Source: Struthidea cinerea (taxonomy: Eukaryota > Chordata > Aves > Passeriformes > Corcoracidae). From it: a DNA stretch of 64,000 bases. The stretch is from contig VZTI01001285.1 in assembly GCA_013397865.1 (NCBI GenBank), positions 130,383 to 194,382 on the forward strand, in the 5' to 3' direction. The position numbers and the translations under genes were made by a program. Below the pieces are notes generated by a model. That model had not been told where the DNA came from, searched no databases, and worked only from the letters and a program-made list of their open reading frames with translations. Below are positions 36,441 through 48,495 of this stretch, in pieces. Position 1 is the stretch's first letter; each line of letters starts with the position of its first letter.

Positions 36441-37521
36441 GGTTTCCATGCCAAGGCTAAATCACATCGCAGGAAGAGGAGCAATGGGCCATGCTGGCAC
36501 AGGGACCGTGGGTGTAATCAGCCTGCTAACAGCATGTTCCGAGCCAGAAGGGGCTAATGAAGCTGATATCTCTGGGTGACCTTGAAAGACTATATGCATA
36601 GCCCCACCAATTCCCAAAATAGGATCCATGATGAGCCATTGTCATCTCCCGTCTGTGAATTGCTCTTCAATCAACTCTCCCATTGATTCACCATGTGTCC
36701 TATGGTTTACAGCCACATAAAAGCACACAGGATTAGCCACCCCTCTGCTACCCTGCGACTAGTATTTGATATTTTAAGTGGAGAAGAGGTTTTAAAAATC
36801 CATCTGTAACAAAGATAGATAATTATGTAAAATGCAAAAGCAAGAAAATCCTCTTTTGCATCCCACTGCCAGAGTTTTAGAGCATGATGTTTGATTATCT
36901 TATATAATTGTTTACTGGAATGGAGTTATGATTGCTTGCTAAATACTTTTAATTTTAATTTCAAAAATAATTTAAATTCCTATGCCATCTGAAACTGTAT
37001 TTTAAAATTATTGCGGATGTTCCTTAAATCAAAATATTCTTAGCAGTGAGAGGGGAAGAATGGTACACAGGGACTTAGGCAAATTATGACATTTATCATT
37101 ACAAGTGACATTACTGAAGAAGTGTTTTCACCCATGAGTTATTTTCTCTTTTCTTTCGTTAAAACAGACATCATCAGAATGTAGTGTGTACACAGACCCA
37201 GCTGATGGTGAATTCTCAGAAAACAGGTGAAAGGCAAGAAGTCATGTACAAAAGTTTTCATAACTCTTCATTTCAATGCAACGGACAGTCAAACTTCAGC
37301 AACTAAAACCAGATGAAAAATATCTCAGTGCTTCAACTCTTAAGAAGATGTCTATTCTTTGAAATCAGGCTTTTTTTCATTTTTTTCTTTTAATTTCAAA
37401 ACAAATGTGTATTTTCCAATAATATTATTTGTGATATATTTTAACAGTGTTGAAATGCAATATTTTGGCTTTCAGCTTTTAAAGAGAATTCTTTTTCTGT
37501 TCTTAATATGTATTTTATGGG
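36441..37521. other. Unique AT-rich non-coding sequence
   Basis: No exon recognised. 36890-37020 is strongly AT-rich with several TAATT/ATTTAA cores. Confidence 0.5.
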
Positions 37522-37736
37522 TTTTTCATCCAGAGGGTGGTTGAGCATTGGAACAGGCTCCCCAGCAAAGTGGCCACAGCACCAAGCTGGCCTGAGTTCA
37601 GAAAGAGTTTGGGCAATGGTCTCAGGCACATGGTGGGATTCTTGGGGTGTCCCAGAAAGGGCCAAGAGTTGGACTCCATGATCCTGATGGGTCCCTTCCA
37701 ATTCAACATATTCTGTGCTTCTATGATTCTATGATT
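37522..37736 (+). mobile_element. CR1 LINE 3' fragment
   Basis: TTCATCCAGAGGGTGGTTGA, GCATTGGAACAGGCTCCCC, GGCACATGGTGGGATTCTTG, GGGTGTCCCAGAAAGGGCC, GGGTCCCTTCCAATTCAAC and the terminal TTCTATGATTCTATGATT define a plus-strand CR1 3' end with an intact octamer tail. It is the same subfamily as 10366-10730. About 215 bases, 5' truncated, 116 bases from the LTR. Confidence 0.96.
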
Positions 37737-37847
37737 TATTTTGAAATAACGCAGAAACTTCTGCAAAAATAGGAGCAAAACATAGTCTCCTTGATGGGGA
37801 AAGAATGGCTTGACTGACCTGGAAAATTGTTTCTTTCCACAAAATGT

Positions 37848-37852
37848 CACTT
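37848..37852. repeat. Target-site duplication, left copy
   Basis: CACTT directly abuts the LTR end; the identical CACTT follows the other end at 38482-38486. Confidence 0.8.
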
Positions 37853-38481
37853 TGTGCCAGTTTGGACAAATTTGGAGGAAAATATGCTCTGATAGAAGGC
37901 AGGTTACAACCACCCCTCCCCCACCGCGTTCAGGAAAAAAAAAAGTTTTCCTTGGAGGAAAGTGAAAGAGATAAAAAACTATTTATTTATCAAACACACA
38001 GGAAAAGAATAATAATGCTAAATAATAAAACCTCTTGCTGTGGAGAGAAACCTGGGAAGATCTCAGAGTCCTTCTGTAGGTGCGGTCTCTCTCCTCCTCC
38101 TCGGAGCTGGGTCGTGGGCCCACCTCCGGGGCCTCAGTGGAAAATTCTCCCAATGTGTTCTGATGTTGAAACAGTCCAGAAGAGAAGAAGGGAAAAACCA
38201 AAGTCCCAGGAAAACGAAGTTCAACTCTCTGTCTCCCTCTGGAGAAAAGGAGCTGAAAGCTGGCTGAAAAGCAAGAAGGGTGCTTCCACTGTTCTTGCTA
38301 CCGCAGCAGCAGAACGCAGAGGAGTGTGTATCTGTGTCCTTGAGCAACTGCTTTGAAAAGTTCGCTCAGTTTTTTCACGCCCCCCTCTCGGGCTCAGTTT
38401 AAAGGCACAGAAACACACAAAATTAATTTCTGGGCATAGAGCAACAATAGGGGATACACATCATAAAGTCACCCCAGGACA
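37853..38481 (-). mobile_element. Solo LTR of an avian endogenous retrovirus (ERVL-like)
   Basis: Read on the minus strand this is a 629-base LTR that begins TGTCCTGGGGTGAC and ends ACTGGCACA, so it has TG...CA ends and short imperfect terminal inverted repeats. It is flanked by a perfect 5-bp duplication CACTT, the size usual for ERVL-type integrases (ERV1 usually 4, ERVK usually 6). On that strand it has TTTAAA near LTR position 80 and AATAAA near position 495, the latter fitting a polyadenylation signal. Its overall sequence resembles LTRs I recall from bird genomes. No gag, pol or second LTR lies on either side, so the provirus body was lost, most simply by LTR-LTR recombination. A 170-codon plus-strand frame inside it has no viral domain. 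Family assignment is inference; the boundaries are directly visible. Confidence 0.88.
37982..37987 (-). promoter_or_regulatory. LTR polyadenylation signal
   Basis: TTTATT on the plus strand reads AATAAA in the LTR sense strand, about 130 bases before the LTR 3' end. Confidence 0.5.
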
Positions 38482-38486
38482 CACTT
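38482..38486. repeat. Target-site duplication, right copy
   Basis: CACTT, identical to 37848-37852, directly after the last LTR base. Confidence 0.8.
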
Positions 38487-39696
38487 CATGAAGGACTTTG
38501 TGACTGTTGGCTTCAAAGTCTTTTTCTTAAAAACGGAATCTTCCAATAGTACAGAAATCCATATTTCCAGGATCTCTGGAGTCTGGTTAATAAGTGTGAT
38601 TCCCTGCTACTACTGTTAGGAACACTAACATTTAAACACTTCCTTTAATTCTTGGATGTCATGCAGTGTCTACCTGATTACATACAGATGCGGTTGCCCT
38701 GAAGTCTCTTGACCCATATAGGGTCCCTTCTGGGGCACTGATATTGCATGGCTCTACAGTAAGGGACAATGATTTCAGGACTTCCAAACTGCTTGATATT
38801 TTAATCCATGCAATAATTGTAAAGCCCCAGCCATCACCAAGGAAGTAACTGAGAAGAATATGTCTTTAAAATTGGTCTGTTAAAATCTGCAATACTTTTC
38901 CTATGATAATGAAATTCAAAAGAACCAAAATCCAAATGCAAGCATCAAAAAAGTCTGCACAACATCAGGGACATATTTTCCAGAAAGCGTGCTTGTAATT
39001 TGTCTTTCGTGCAGCAGGGAGTTGCCATTGCCATGCTGTGGTCTCAGGTGTTCATAAGACTCTGTGCACGCAGCTACTTTTTGTGCTGTTGATCAAAATG
39101 CTTCCATTGTGATGGCCATTACTTTATCTTCTTGGAGGAAATTCTCACACACAGGATTTAGTGAGGCCCTGATCCTGTGATATAGGAGTGTACAGTCAAG
39201 TTGTTGGGGCCACACAGACCCCCTACCAATTTCCTGTTCTTGCAGAAAGTTGTGTTACACTTAGTGTAGCCTTTCATGAGGTGACATATGTGTACATACC
39301 ACACTGTCCAGATGCTCTCAGCTATCAAATCAAAGCTCTGTTATTGGTTCTTCCACGTTTGAATTGGAAGAATAACTCTGAAAATATTATCATGAAGTGT
39401 AAAAGGCACCAAGAATGGGGTATCAACATGTTTTTTCTAAAAAACCCTCACATACCTAAAAGACATGGTTTGAAGCCCTGCTGGATCCAAAAAAGATTAA
39501 AATTTCACCCAGGGAAAAATAATATGCACTTACACTGCAAGAAGTACTAGGACTGTTGTTTCTGATGCTCTTCATGTAGCACTGTAATTTGTAAGTGAAT
39601 CAGCCTAAAATTTGGGAGGCCATTGCTATTATTTATTACTCTAGAAATGTAATATACTGTATGATATGTTAGTATCACTTGATAGACTGGCTAGAC

Positions 39697-39772
39697 CAAC
39701 CTGGCCCAGGTCTCATTGATTTTAATAACACTGTGCCATTTCACATTAGCTGAGCAACTGAGCCAGAGGCTG
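39697..39772. repeat. Ancient amniote-type interspersed repeat fragment
   Basis: CTGGCCCAGGTCTCATTGAT, TTTAATAACACTGTGCCATT, CATTAGCTGAGCAACTGAGC and CAGAGGCTG track a repeat I know from turtle and crocodile genomes ('CATTGACTTCAATGGAGTTACACC...ACACCAGCTGAGGATCTGGCCC'). I cannot name the family. Confidence 0.4.
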
Positions 39773-42636
39773 TGATTTTTCTTTCTTCTTAAAAACAACA
39801 GAAACTGGTTATATCCTAGTTCTTCACATAGAAAAGCTAAGCTCAGGGCTGTTAAGCATATTTGCTACAGAACAACAACCAAAGACCACGTGAGGAAAAA
39901 AACTGTGACTGTTTCTGACACTTTTAGGAATGATATATTTTATCATAACAGACATGGTATCCTCTAAACATCGAAAGGCTATGATAATATTTATAGGATG
40001 CTCAAGTTGCAGCAAGGGGCAATAAAACCATGATTAAAATGCAACAAAAAACATAATTAAAAAGTACTCTTTAAAAAATTCAAGCAAATAAAATCAGTCA
40101 CCGAAAGAGAAAGGAGAAAAAAAGGATCAGCTAAGGTTTGTACAGGGGATGATTATGAAGTGTCTCAGAGATCGGTATATTCAAGGGAAAGAAAAAGCAA
40201 AGCAACCAATCTTGACACTGAAGAGGTAGAAAGAAAATCTCTCCTTGTGCTCTCCTAACTAAAGTGGCTAGAGGCGGAGCTTAATAGGATAATTAAAAGC
40301 AGTGCTTCCAGGGACACAGGTGTGAAGGCTTTAAAAGGCGAATGCAGCCAGACTGCCGGTGCCCTCAGCGAGTACCCACCATCCCCGGGGGTGACTCTCC
40401 ACTTTCTGCTGTGCTGTAAGGAGAGGTCAGAGCTCATTTTCATCGGCAGCAATGGACATGCCCAGTGCTTGTGCACAACTATGTTTGCCCTGCAGTGCAG
40501 GCATGAGATTAGTGAGGCACCTCTCTGGGTCTTCCAGGTGGTCTCTCAGTACCACAGCCAAGGCTCAGGTTCCCCCTCCATCCATGGGGCTGAGATCCTC
40601 CCCTTCTAAAATGTGATTCTTCCAAAGTTCTTTTCTCTTGCTGCTTTGTCCCACAGCAAACAATTGTTATGGCTGAGGTAAAGATCCTTTTCCCAGCCCT
40701 TCAGATTTATCCATGCACTATTCACTCCCTTCTCTTTCATCACTTTTTTTTGGTTCCCCTCCTTCAACATTTCATCCAATAACAGCTAATTAGTTGCATT
40801 TTCAAAGACAACTTGTCCATCATCTTAAATTGACAAAATGTCTATTTTGATCAGTTCATAAAACCACTCTCCATCACCCACTGGGGCTGGTTTTTAAGCA
40901 TGATTTCTGTTCTTTCCATGCACAGGAGGAATTCCCTATGAACAGAGCTGTTTCATTACCTTCCTTTAAATCTACACTTATAACTCTCCTTTACCCTCGT
41001 CCCTGTGAAAACAGTTGCAAGAATTAAGATTTTGATATACCAAGACCCTATGATGCTAAACAGTACTTTTTATTATACTTTTCTGCTCACTCGTCCTTTA
41101 CACTTCTCATCTGATACATGGCCTGTAAGCTTTGAGATAAGGACTTAATTTTGTTCTTTGTTTTTACAGCTCATAGTGCAATAACTGCTAGGTTTTTGTC
41201 TGGTCCAAGTCTAGATCTTCTAGGTATTGCTGCAGCTGAAATCATAATAAGAGCAGCAGAACAGTATAAAGGAAATCTACCTGGAGGTCAAAATTTAGCC
41301 AAAATGTGTGCAACCACATCTTCTGCCCTGTGCTCTGAGAACTGTTTGAAAAAGCCATAGTTTCTGGAAAGTAATTGCAAAACTACCAGGAAACTCACTG
41401 TCGGAAAATTGTAGCCATTGGGGAAGTCTGTCCTTTAAGCCTATGACTACGAAACACCATCTGTGAAGTAGAAAATAAAAGCAAAAAACTGAGTAGTGGG
41501 ATCAGTTGGAGAGAGAAATAAGATTTCTTGCATTAGTCTTATAAACAAATCTCAAACAAATCACCTGTAATTTGAAGCTTGGGGATGCTTCCCATACCAT
41601 CTACTCCAGGAAACAGTCTATAAAATCCTTCAATATCTGAGTATCAAAAAGTGATGGATCCTGAAACATGTTTAATCTCCTAAAAACAATCCACTGAGCC
41701 ACGAAACCATGCTAAAAATATTAACTGGTTTACTGAATTCAGTGTTACTGAAACTTCACATTTTTCTCCATCAGAAAAAAATATGATAGTGAGTTTTGAA
41801 ATTTACAGTGGGATATCTCCTAGCCAGTGAGTAAGCAGAGTTTTTGTATACATTCATGCTAAAATATTGCTGGCCTTTGATTATATGCATATGTTTTGAT
41901 TGTGTGTATATGTTTATACACATATTTATGTATTATGTATGTCTGTAGGTATGGCTTTAAACATGAGCATTTCAGGGTCAGGGCATCAGCATCTTATTAT
42001 TTATTCTTTTAGATACTGGGAAGATCAGGTTATGCCTGTAAAACAGCTCCAGTAGTTTCCTTTCTGTGAAGTCAGTAAAAAGATAAATCATTCTACCTTT
42101 GATTTGTATTTGAACTATTTCATACAGCTCTCTCACTCATAACATCCCTGTTTATCCTCAGTACACAGTGCAGAGCGTGAAGCTGGATCCATAGATTAAA
42201 CACGCTATCCATCAGCTGCCTGTAGTTGCGGATAATTATTTCAACTGCCATTTAAAAAAAAAAATAAATCAGAATGGTGCCAAATTGAAAAATCTGTTCC
42301 TCACTTCTCCTGGTGCATGAGGTCCCTTGTTGGGTTATTGAAATTGCTAGGCTGTTCTCGTAGCCAAGGAAAAGAGGGAAGACAGATGGAGCCATGCATT
42401 TTTGTAAAAACTCTTAAGAACTGTCCTCGTGACAACCTCTTCTCTGTCTCCAAGGCAGTGGGTAAATCTTGTTATGTGTCCTGCTCTGTACTAAAGATAT
42501 TCCAAGCAATGCCTGACAATTCTGGCATGTTTTCTGTGGGGATTTACTTGTACTGCATCGTTAAGGAAAGATATTTTTCATATGATCAGCTCAATACCCC
42601 TCCTCAAAACAAAGCAAAAACAAAAATCCAAATAGT

Positions 42637-42668
42637 TATATACATATATACATATATGTGTATATACA
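42637..42668. repeat. (TATACA)-type AT-rich repeat
   Basis: Alternating TATACATATA units with a palindromic centre (ATACATATATGTGTAT). Confidence 0.85.
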
Positions 42669-43279
42669 TTCCAATGCTTTTGTCCTGATGGAAGATTAAG
42701 TGTTTATTTGAGAAAGTATGCTTGCATTTTAATTGCTGTGGTAACATACTCAAATTGTGCATGGGCTAAAAATCCCAAGGCAATGCAGATCACTTTCTAA
42801 TATGTCCCGGGTGTTATAATGCAATGCATTTAATTTCACACAGAACCAAATCCCATTCAGAAGACCTATGCAAGAAGCAAGGCTGTTTCAACGCTGCATT
42901 TTAAATCATCCAAGTATTTTCTTTTGCTTTGCCTCCGCTCAAAAGAAAAAAGGTGCCCACTGTAAAGCCATTTCAGCGCTGCCCTTCCTATTTTGAAGCT
43001 CATTTAGTTTACTTTACCTTTCTGATTTCTTATTAACCTATTCTCTTTCTGCTCCCTAGAAAATCTTAGTTTCTTCCATATATGACATTGATGCCTCTAA
43101 ATATTTTCTGCATACAGATAAGTACATGAGCAGGACACAGGAAAAACAGCCTTATACATGCCCAGTCTCCATATGTAGAAAAATATCTTTCTCTTTCTGT
43201 CTCAGTCTCTCTCCCTCAGAGCACTTTCAAGTCAATGCAAATTATATATTACTATATTTTCAATTTAACACCTCCCATC

Positions 43280-43374
43280 AAGTGCCTTACAAATGTCAGT
43301 GAATTCATAACACCAATGAGAGGTAGAAAAATAAAAATAACCTTACTGAAAGATGGTAAAGGTTGTTCAAGATG
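43280..43374 (-). mobile_element. MIR-like SINE relic
   Basis: AAGTGCCTTACAAATGTCAG, TGAATTCATAACACCAATGA, GAGGTAGAAAAATAAAAATA and ACTGAAAGATGGTAAAGG follow the reverse complement of the MIR 3' half (GCGCTTTACA...AACTCATTTAATCCTCACAACA...GAGGTAGGTA...). Diverged, about 95 bases. Confidence 0.5.
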
Positions 43375-43627
43375 GCCTTATTTTTAGAGGTATTGAACAT
43401 GCACAGCTGTCTTTAACTTCAAGAAGAAAATGGAAGATGTTCATCACTTTGGCAAAGAGGATTCAAATCCTTGGCCCCTTCTTCCTGAGATTTAAGTGTC
43501 TAATTTTCTCCGGCTCAAGTACAATATAGACTTGAGGTAGAAATCCTGAAAAAGTTATTTGCCTATGTTATATAGAAGATGGGGTGAGATGATCATAAAA
43601 GTGATCGAAACTTAATGTCTGTGAACT

Positions 43628-43716
43628 TTGAAGATAGTGGCTTAGGTAATATTTCTGCAGTAAATCTTCAGTAGGATCAGGAATAGAGCCCAGGTCCTCT
43701 GAGTGACATTTTTGAT
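43628..43716 (-). mobile_element. MIR-like SINE relic
   Basis: GGCTTAGGTAATATTTCTGC, AGTAGGATCAGGAATAGAGC and CCAGGTCCTCTGAGTG resemble the tRNA-derived head of MIR in reverse complement (ACTTGCCCAAGGTCACACAG...GGAATAGAACCCAGGTCC). It could be the other half of the relic at 43280-43374, split by about 250 bases of unrelated or decayed sequence. Confidence 0.52.
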
Positions 43717-45021
43717 GCTTTTATCACAAATCTGTGCTTGTTCTTTTCAAGTATGTTGAAAAGTCTAGAATTAATAAAGCAGGGAATTGATAGAACAAGC
43801 AGATGCATTACTTTGTCAACTTTATCCACATTAAGGTTTACAAAGTCTATGTAGTAGCATATGACACCATTCAATAATAATCTGCCTAAAACAGACTATT
43901 TCTAGCAAAGAGTCTTTTAGCTTTTTTACCAGTTTATTGTTCTATATCACAGCACAATGCCCTGTTTATAGGAGAGGAAGGACAGAACTGATTATACAAC
44001 TGCATTAGAACATATTGTCCCTGGGAATCAAATCTGCTGAATAAATTATAAATGTGATTTTCTCTTCTTTTGCCTCTTATTTGGCAGAGAACTGAAAGAA
44101 AAGAAAAAAGAAAAACCACCCACCTTCCTTTTTATGGTTTTGTCTCAGGTTATTTAAATAAAAAAGCTTATTTTTCAAGCTGCTATTGTTTTTTAAATGT
44201 ATGATTTACCTTCTAAATAGACACCATTACTTAATAAAATAAAACTTTAAAAAATCAATTCTAAAGATGTTAAAGGAAGAACACATTAATGTGAAATAAT
44301 TTAAAGATTTGTTTGTTATCCATGAATGACAAAGCACAAAAAATTGAGTATCAATTGTGGGAAAAACAACTGTGCTCCTCCTTTCATCTCAAAATCTCTG
44401 TGGTCACTTGGTTAGGAATGGTTTATGATTCCTCCTTTGCTTTGATTTATAAGCAAGTCATTGTTCAATTTAATTGTGTCCAATATATCACCAGAACACA
44501 TTGCATCCTGGCATTTTACCATTTATAGCTTCACAGAAAAATTGATACTAATAAAAAGCTCTGTTTCCTCCCTTCTCTCCCACCCCACAAAGAAATCTAA
44601 GAAATCAGATCATTCGATGTTCATCAGGGAATCAATAAGGGCAATAAATCATTGTAATTGATTAAAAGTTACAATATGCTGGATTATACATATGTTTATC
44701 CATGTGACCTTTTATCAGTTTAGGTCTGCACATAAAAAGATACTTGTAGATTCCCCAAAAAGCAGAAGTTCAATAACCTGTTTTAAAGGTCATTAAAAAT
44801 CAGAAGTTAGAAGGTTTCAGTACAATTTATGACCCACCTGGCAAAAAAATGTGGCACATTGCCACAGTATAGTCTAGACAATCCCCTAAGAACTATGTTG
44901 TGGCAAGAACATGGGAAGAAGGAGAGAGCAAAGGAAATTGGACTTTCTCAACCAGTGAGGCAGTATGAGCTAAGCTTAATTTCTGTGTGTTGCTACTCTG
45001 ATCCAAGTTTTATCGGTAGAT
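43717..45021. other. Unique non-coding sequence
   Basis: No exon or transposon recognised. Confidence 0.5.
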
Positions 45022-45309
45022 GATACCTTCTCCCAGGTAACAAGTGACAGGACAAGAGGAAATGGCCTCAAGTTGCACCAGTGGAGGGCTAGATTAGTTA
45101 CCAGGAAAAATTTCTTCACTGAAAGAGTGTTCAAGCTTTGGAACAGGCTGTCCGGGGAAGTGGTGGAATCCCCATCCCTGCAAGTGTTCAAAAACTGTCA
45201 TGATGGGGCACCTGGGGTGATGGGTTAGTGGCAAAGATGGCAGTGTTAGGTTAACGGTTGAACTTGATGATCTCAAAGGTCTTTTCCAGCCTTAACAATT
45301 CTATGATCT
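45022..45309 (+). mobile_element. CR1 LINE 3' fragment
   Basis: CTTCTCCCAGGTAACAAGTG, GACAAGAGGAAATGGCCTCA, GTTGCACCAGTGGAGGGCT, AAAATTTCTTCACTGAAAG, GGAACAGGCTGTCCGGGGA, GAACTTGATGATCTCAAAGG and a final AATTCTATGATCT define a plus-strand CR1 3' end of about 285 bases. It is the same general subfamily as the long copy at 54398-55825, in the opposite orientation. Confidence 0.95.
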
Positions 45310-46995
45310 GAACAAATGTAAACTGTTCTCTTGGTAGTGTTTTTGCCCAGTTGTGGACTGTCACCTTCTCTGAGAAGGAGGAGGCACTGTCACTGTGGCA
45401 CTATGGACTTGTGCATCCTCTCTCATTTGTTGTTGTAGGAGAGCCTTCCAGAGCTGTATAATTACTCCCGCTCCAAATGTGAAGATAACACAAGGGGCAA
45501 GATGTGAGGTTGGCATCACACCAAGGCTGTGGCAACCCTCCTTCTCCCTTTCTTCCCGCCCACTTGGACATCAGACCACACTATGAGAAATACCAACTCT
45601 CCCTCAGCTCACATGCTCAAGGCAGAAGCCTGTTTCAGGACATGCATTGTCCAGGTGTTTGGTTGGCTTCCACTGTTTGTAGAGCAGTCCCAGAAAGTGT
45701 TGGCTCAGCAGTAGCCTCCATGGCTGAGGAAGGTGAGGATCTTCATGCTTTGTGTTTCCAGGATGTGGATAGTTACCCCAACCCATTGCTGAGTCTGAGT
45801 TCAAACAGGGAGAACATCCAGCTGTGCCTCTTTCCCCTATTCATGGGAAATTTAAGCTACTTCTGTGAATTCCGTAATATTTATAATCCATTCATCGAAG
45901 ATTTACTGGGTGGGGTTTGCCTGCTGTGGGAGGTGAAAGAAAGACCAAAGAAATGATTCAGTACCCTCTCAGACTCATAACCCTTCATTCTAGGATGCAG
46001 TTGAATTTCGGAATGACCTATTTATCAATAAAGTGTCAGTAGGAATTGATGAAACCTTAAAAGCCACAGTTAAGCAGCATGCAGCATAAGGATGGAGAGC
46101 AGAAGATGCTGTGTGCATTATGCTATTAAGAAGAAAGCATGCTAGTAGCAATAGTCATCCCTTTTAATTCAGATAACACCTGTGAGGAATATTTAAATCA
46201 CATTTAGTCTGAGAGTAAAAAAAGAAGAAAAAAATTGACTTAATAAGAAGGCACCATGAGACACCATGGTGAGAACAGACCAAAATAGACTTGTGACACA
46301 AAACCCTTTTTGAAGCATCACTCTATGCAGTGGGATATTTTCAACAGAGCAGATGAATAACTAAAATCCAATCTTGCTGGCTTGATTTTGTTATATTAAG
46401 GACTATTATTATGGCAGCAAATGTCTAATTTTTACTCCACTATTAAAATTCTTTGTAATAATTACTATGACTCCATCAATAATAAAAAATATCGTCTCCG
46501 TGTGTGCACCCATGCATGCCCAAAGTTATATGCAATTTTCAACACACATTGTGGAGTCCTCCCCTTGCCCCTGCCTGCACAGCCCTGTGTAACTATTAGG
46601 TTTTGCTTCCCACTCTCCTTACTCTTGAGATTATTTGAATTTCCTCACTGTTTATGCTGAATACAGTAAGGATCCTGTATCTTATACAGACCTCACAGCA
46701 ACAAGCTCAGTAAATCCACAGGGAAAAAAAAAAAGGTAAAAAAAAGAGAAAAACAAGGTGAATGTACAGAGAATTGAGTCTCGTTATCAGTGTCTTGTTT
46801 CAAGTGTCATCAGGTAATGAATGTACAATCTGCTGTACCATGTAAGCACAGGGTGTTAAAAAAATTTACTGTGTATGAAGTGAGGTTTAGAGTTGTTATC
46901 AGCAGTGCTCCATCTGAAACAACACTGTAACAGCAGCTACAACAGTGTATGTAGACATCAGACATACAGAGATAAAAGTGCACACATATATTGTA
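45310..46995. other. Non-coding sequence with an unexplained 151-codon open frame
   Basis: The plus-strand frame at 45504-45956 (150 residues) is one of the longest in the window outside the LTR. It has no recognisable domain, signal peptide or membrane segment, and no splice or promoter context, so a chance frame or the trace of an unrecognised repeat is more likely than a gene. An A-rich tract lies at 46723-46756. Confidence 0.45.
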
Positions 46996-47187
46996 AATCA
47001 TAGAATCACTGAGTCATAGAATGGCTTGAGTTGGAAGAGACCTTAAAGATCGGCTCATTCCAACTCCTCTGCCTTGGGCAGGGACACTTTCCACTAGACC
47101 AGGTTGCTCAGAGCTCCATCCAACCTGGCCTTGAACACTTGCAGGGATGGGGCGTCCACAGTTTCTCTGGGTGACCTATTTTAGTGA
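46996..47187 (-). mobile_element. CR1 LINE 3' fragment
   Basis: AATCATAGAATCACTGAGTC, ATAGAATGGCTTGAGTTGG, AAGAGACCTTAAAGATCGG, CAGGGACACTTTCCACTAG, ACCAGGTTGCTCAGAGCTCC, AACCTGGCCTTGAACACTTG and TTTCTCTGGGTGACC match the reverse complement of CR1. About 190 bases, 5' truncated, with a duplicated octamer-like start. Confidence 0.95.
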
Positions 47188-48469
47188 TGTCCACATACGC
47201 ACAGAGATATACACAGAAATTTACATCCGAGATATTTAAATACCTCTCCCTTTTCCAGAGCTCCCTCTGTAAGAAGAGTGATTTTTCTATGCATATTATT
47301 AATGAGTTTAATCCTGTAATTACTTTAGTTGCATGCAGAGCTCTGAGAACTTGTGAAGACTTGCTTGGCAAGCAAGCTCCCAAAGAAAAAAATTAGCTCT
47401 CCAGATTGAACGACCTCCATGAGCCTGGGGTGGTGAGCATCACTAGAGAAATGCAGGGGAAACTGTAGCTAACAGGAAAGAAAAGAAACTGTTCAGCAAG
47501 GAAGAGAAGATAAAAATCAGAGCAATGAGGAGAAAAACAAACATGTTGTGTCTTAATTCTGTTGCTGGGAGGCCCCCCTGTCCCTGTCCTTAGTCAAGCC
47601 AGTTGTGTGTGGCAGCAGCACTGCAGAGGGAGCACATACACGGCTTTATCAGCTTAAGGAGAGAACAGCCCACGGGGCAGAACTGTTCTTACCTGGTGGA
47701 AGGAAAACTTGTGAGATAGTTATTGAAATAAACACAAAACTCCTGAGATCCTTGCAGGAAAAGCTCATTTTTTAGTGGGTGATGGAGCGCAGTGGCAGAT
47801 ATTCTGTACCGATGGTGAGGTAGCTGTGCCAGGGTTTTGGCAGGTAGCAGCAATCACTATGGATTTAAAACAAAAACTGCAACAAAAGACAACTACAAAC
47901 GGGATGATAGAACAGGAGAATTTTTTTCAACTGCTCATAATCTTTCAGCAACACATGAGAGCTGAGGTCAATGGTTTGGCATTTCTATTTTTCTTGTCTT
48001 TCCTGGTTCATGGTCATGATCTTGCTCAATAAGAGATGCTTTTAAAAAAAAAAGAAAAAAAAAAGAGAAGAGAGGCAAATTTCTGGCTTTGGAGCCATCA
48101 CATGACTAGGTATAGCTCAGTGTATAGATCTCTAAATGAATTCCAGCACTGGTCAAACCCTGGGCCAGGGAATGTAACTCACTGAACGTTTGCTTTTAGT
48201 GGCTACCTTTTAACACTCTGAGAAAAGCCACAGACACATGAACCCACAGATCATGGTCGAAAATCATTCTTTTTTCTTGCATGAATCTACATGACATGGC
48301 TTACTATGCTCAGTATCATCTAGATCAGTGCTTCTCCTTATTTTTTCCTAAACTAAGCCACCATTTATTATTAAAAAGTACTTGTACATCATATTTTGTA
48401 GTTTCTCTTAGTCTAATTTTTAGCTGACTATTTTCTGAATCCTTGTTTGTATTTTCTGTTGTTTTGGGG

Positions 48470-48495
48470 TTTTTTTTATTATTATTATTATTATT
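48470..48495. repeat. T-run plus (ATT)n microsatellite
   Basis: Eight T followed by about six ATT units. Confidence 0.93.

Larger units (their letters stand above)
38487..43279. other. Unique non-coding sequence
   Basis: No exon recognised. A CpG-richer patch lies at 40273-40446 (six CpGs). The segment 39697-39772 resembles an ancient amniote repeat. TA-rich low-complexity DNA lies at 41881-41952 and 42637-42668. Confidence 0.5.

Noticed and set aside
37515..37913. 132-codon minus-strand frame
   Set aside because: It is CR1 DNA read antisense plus flank; repeat-derived.
37844..38356. 170-codon plus-strand open frame, the longest in the window
   Set aside because: It lies inside the solo LTR, antisense to it, and encodes no recognisable domain; a chance frame in repeat DNA.
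38686..38745. Possible ancient CR1 tail (GGGTCCCTTCTGGGGCACT)
   Set aside because: Only a single block matches and the expected flanking blocks are missing.
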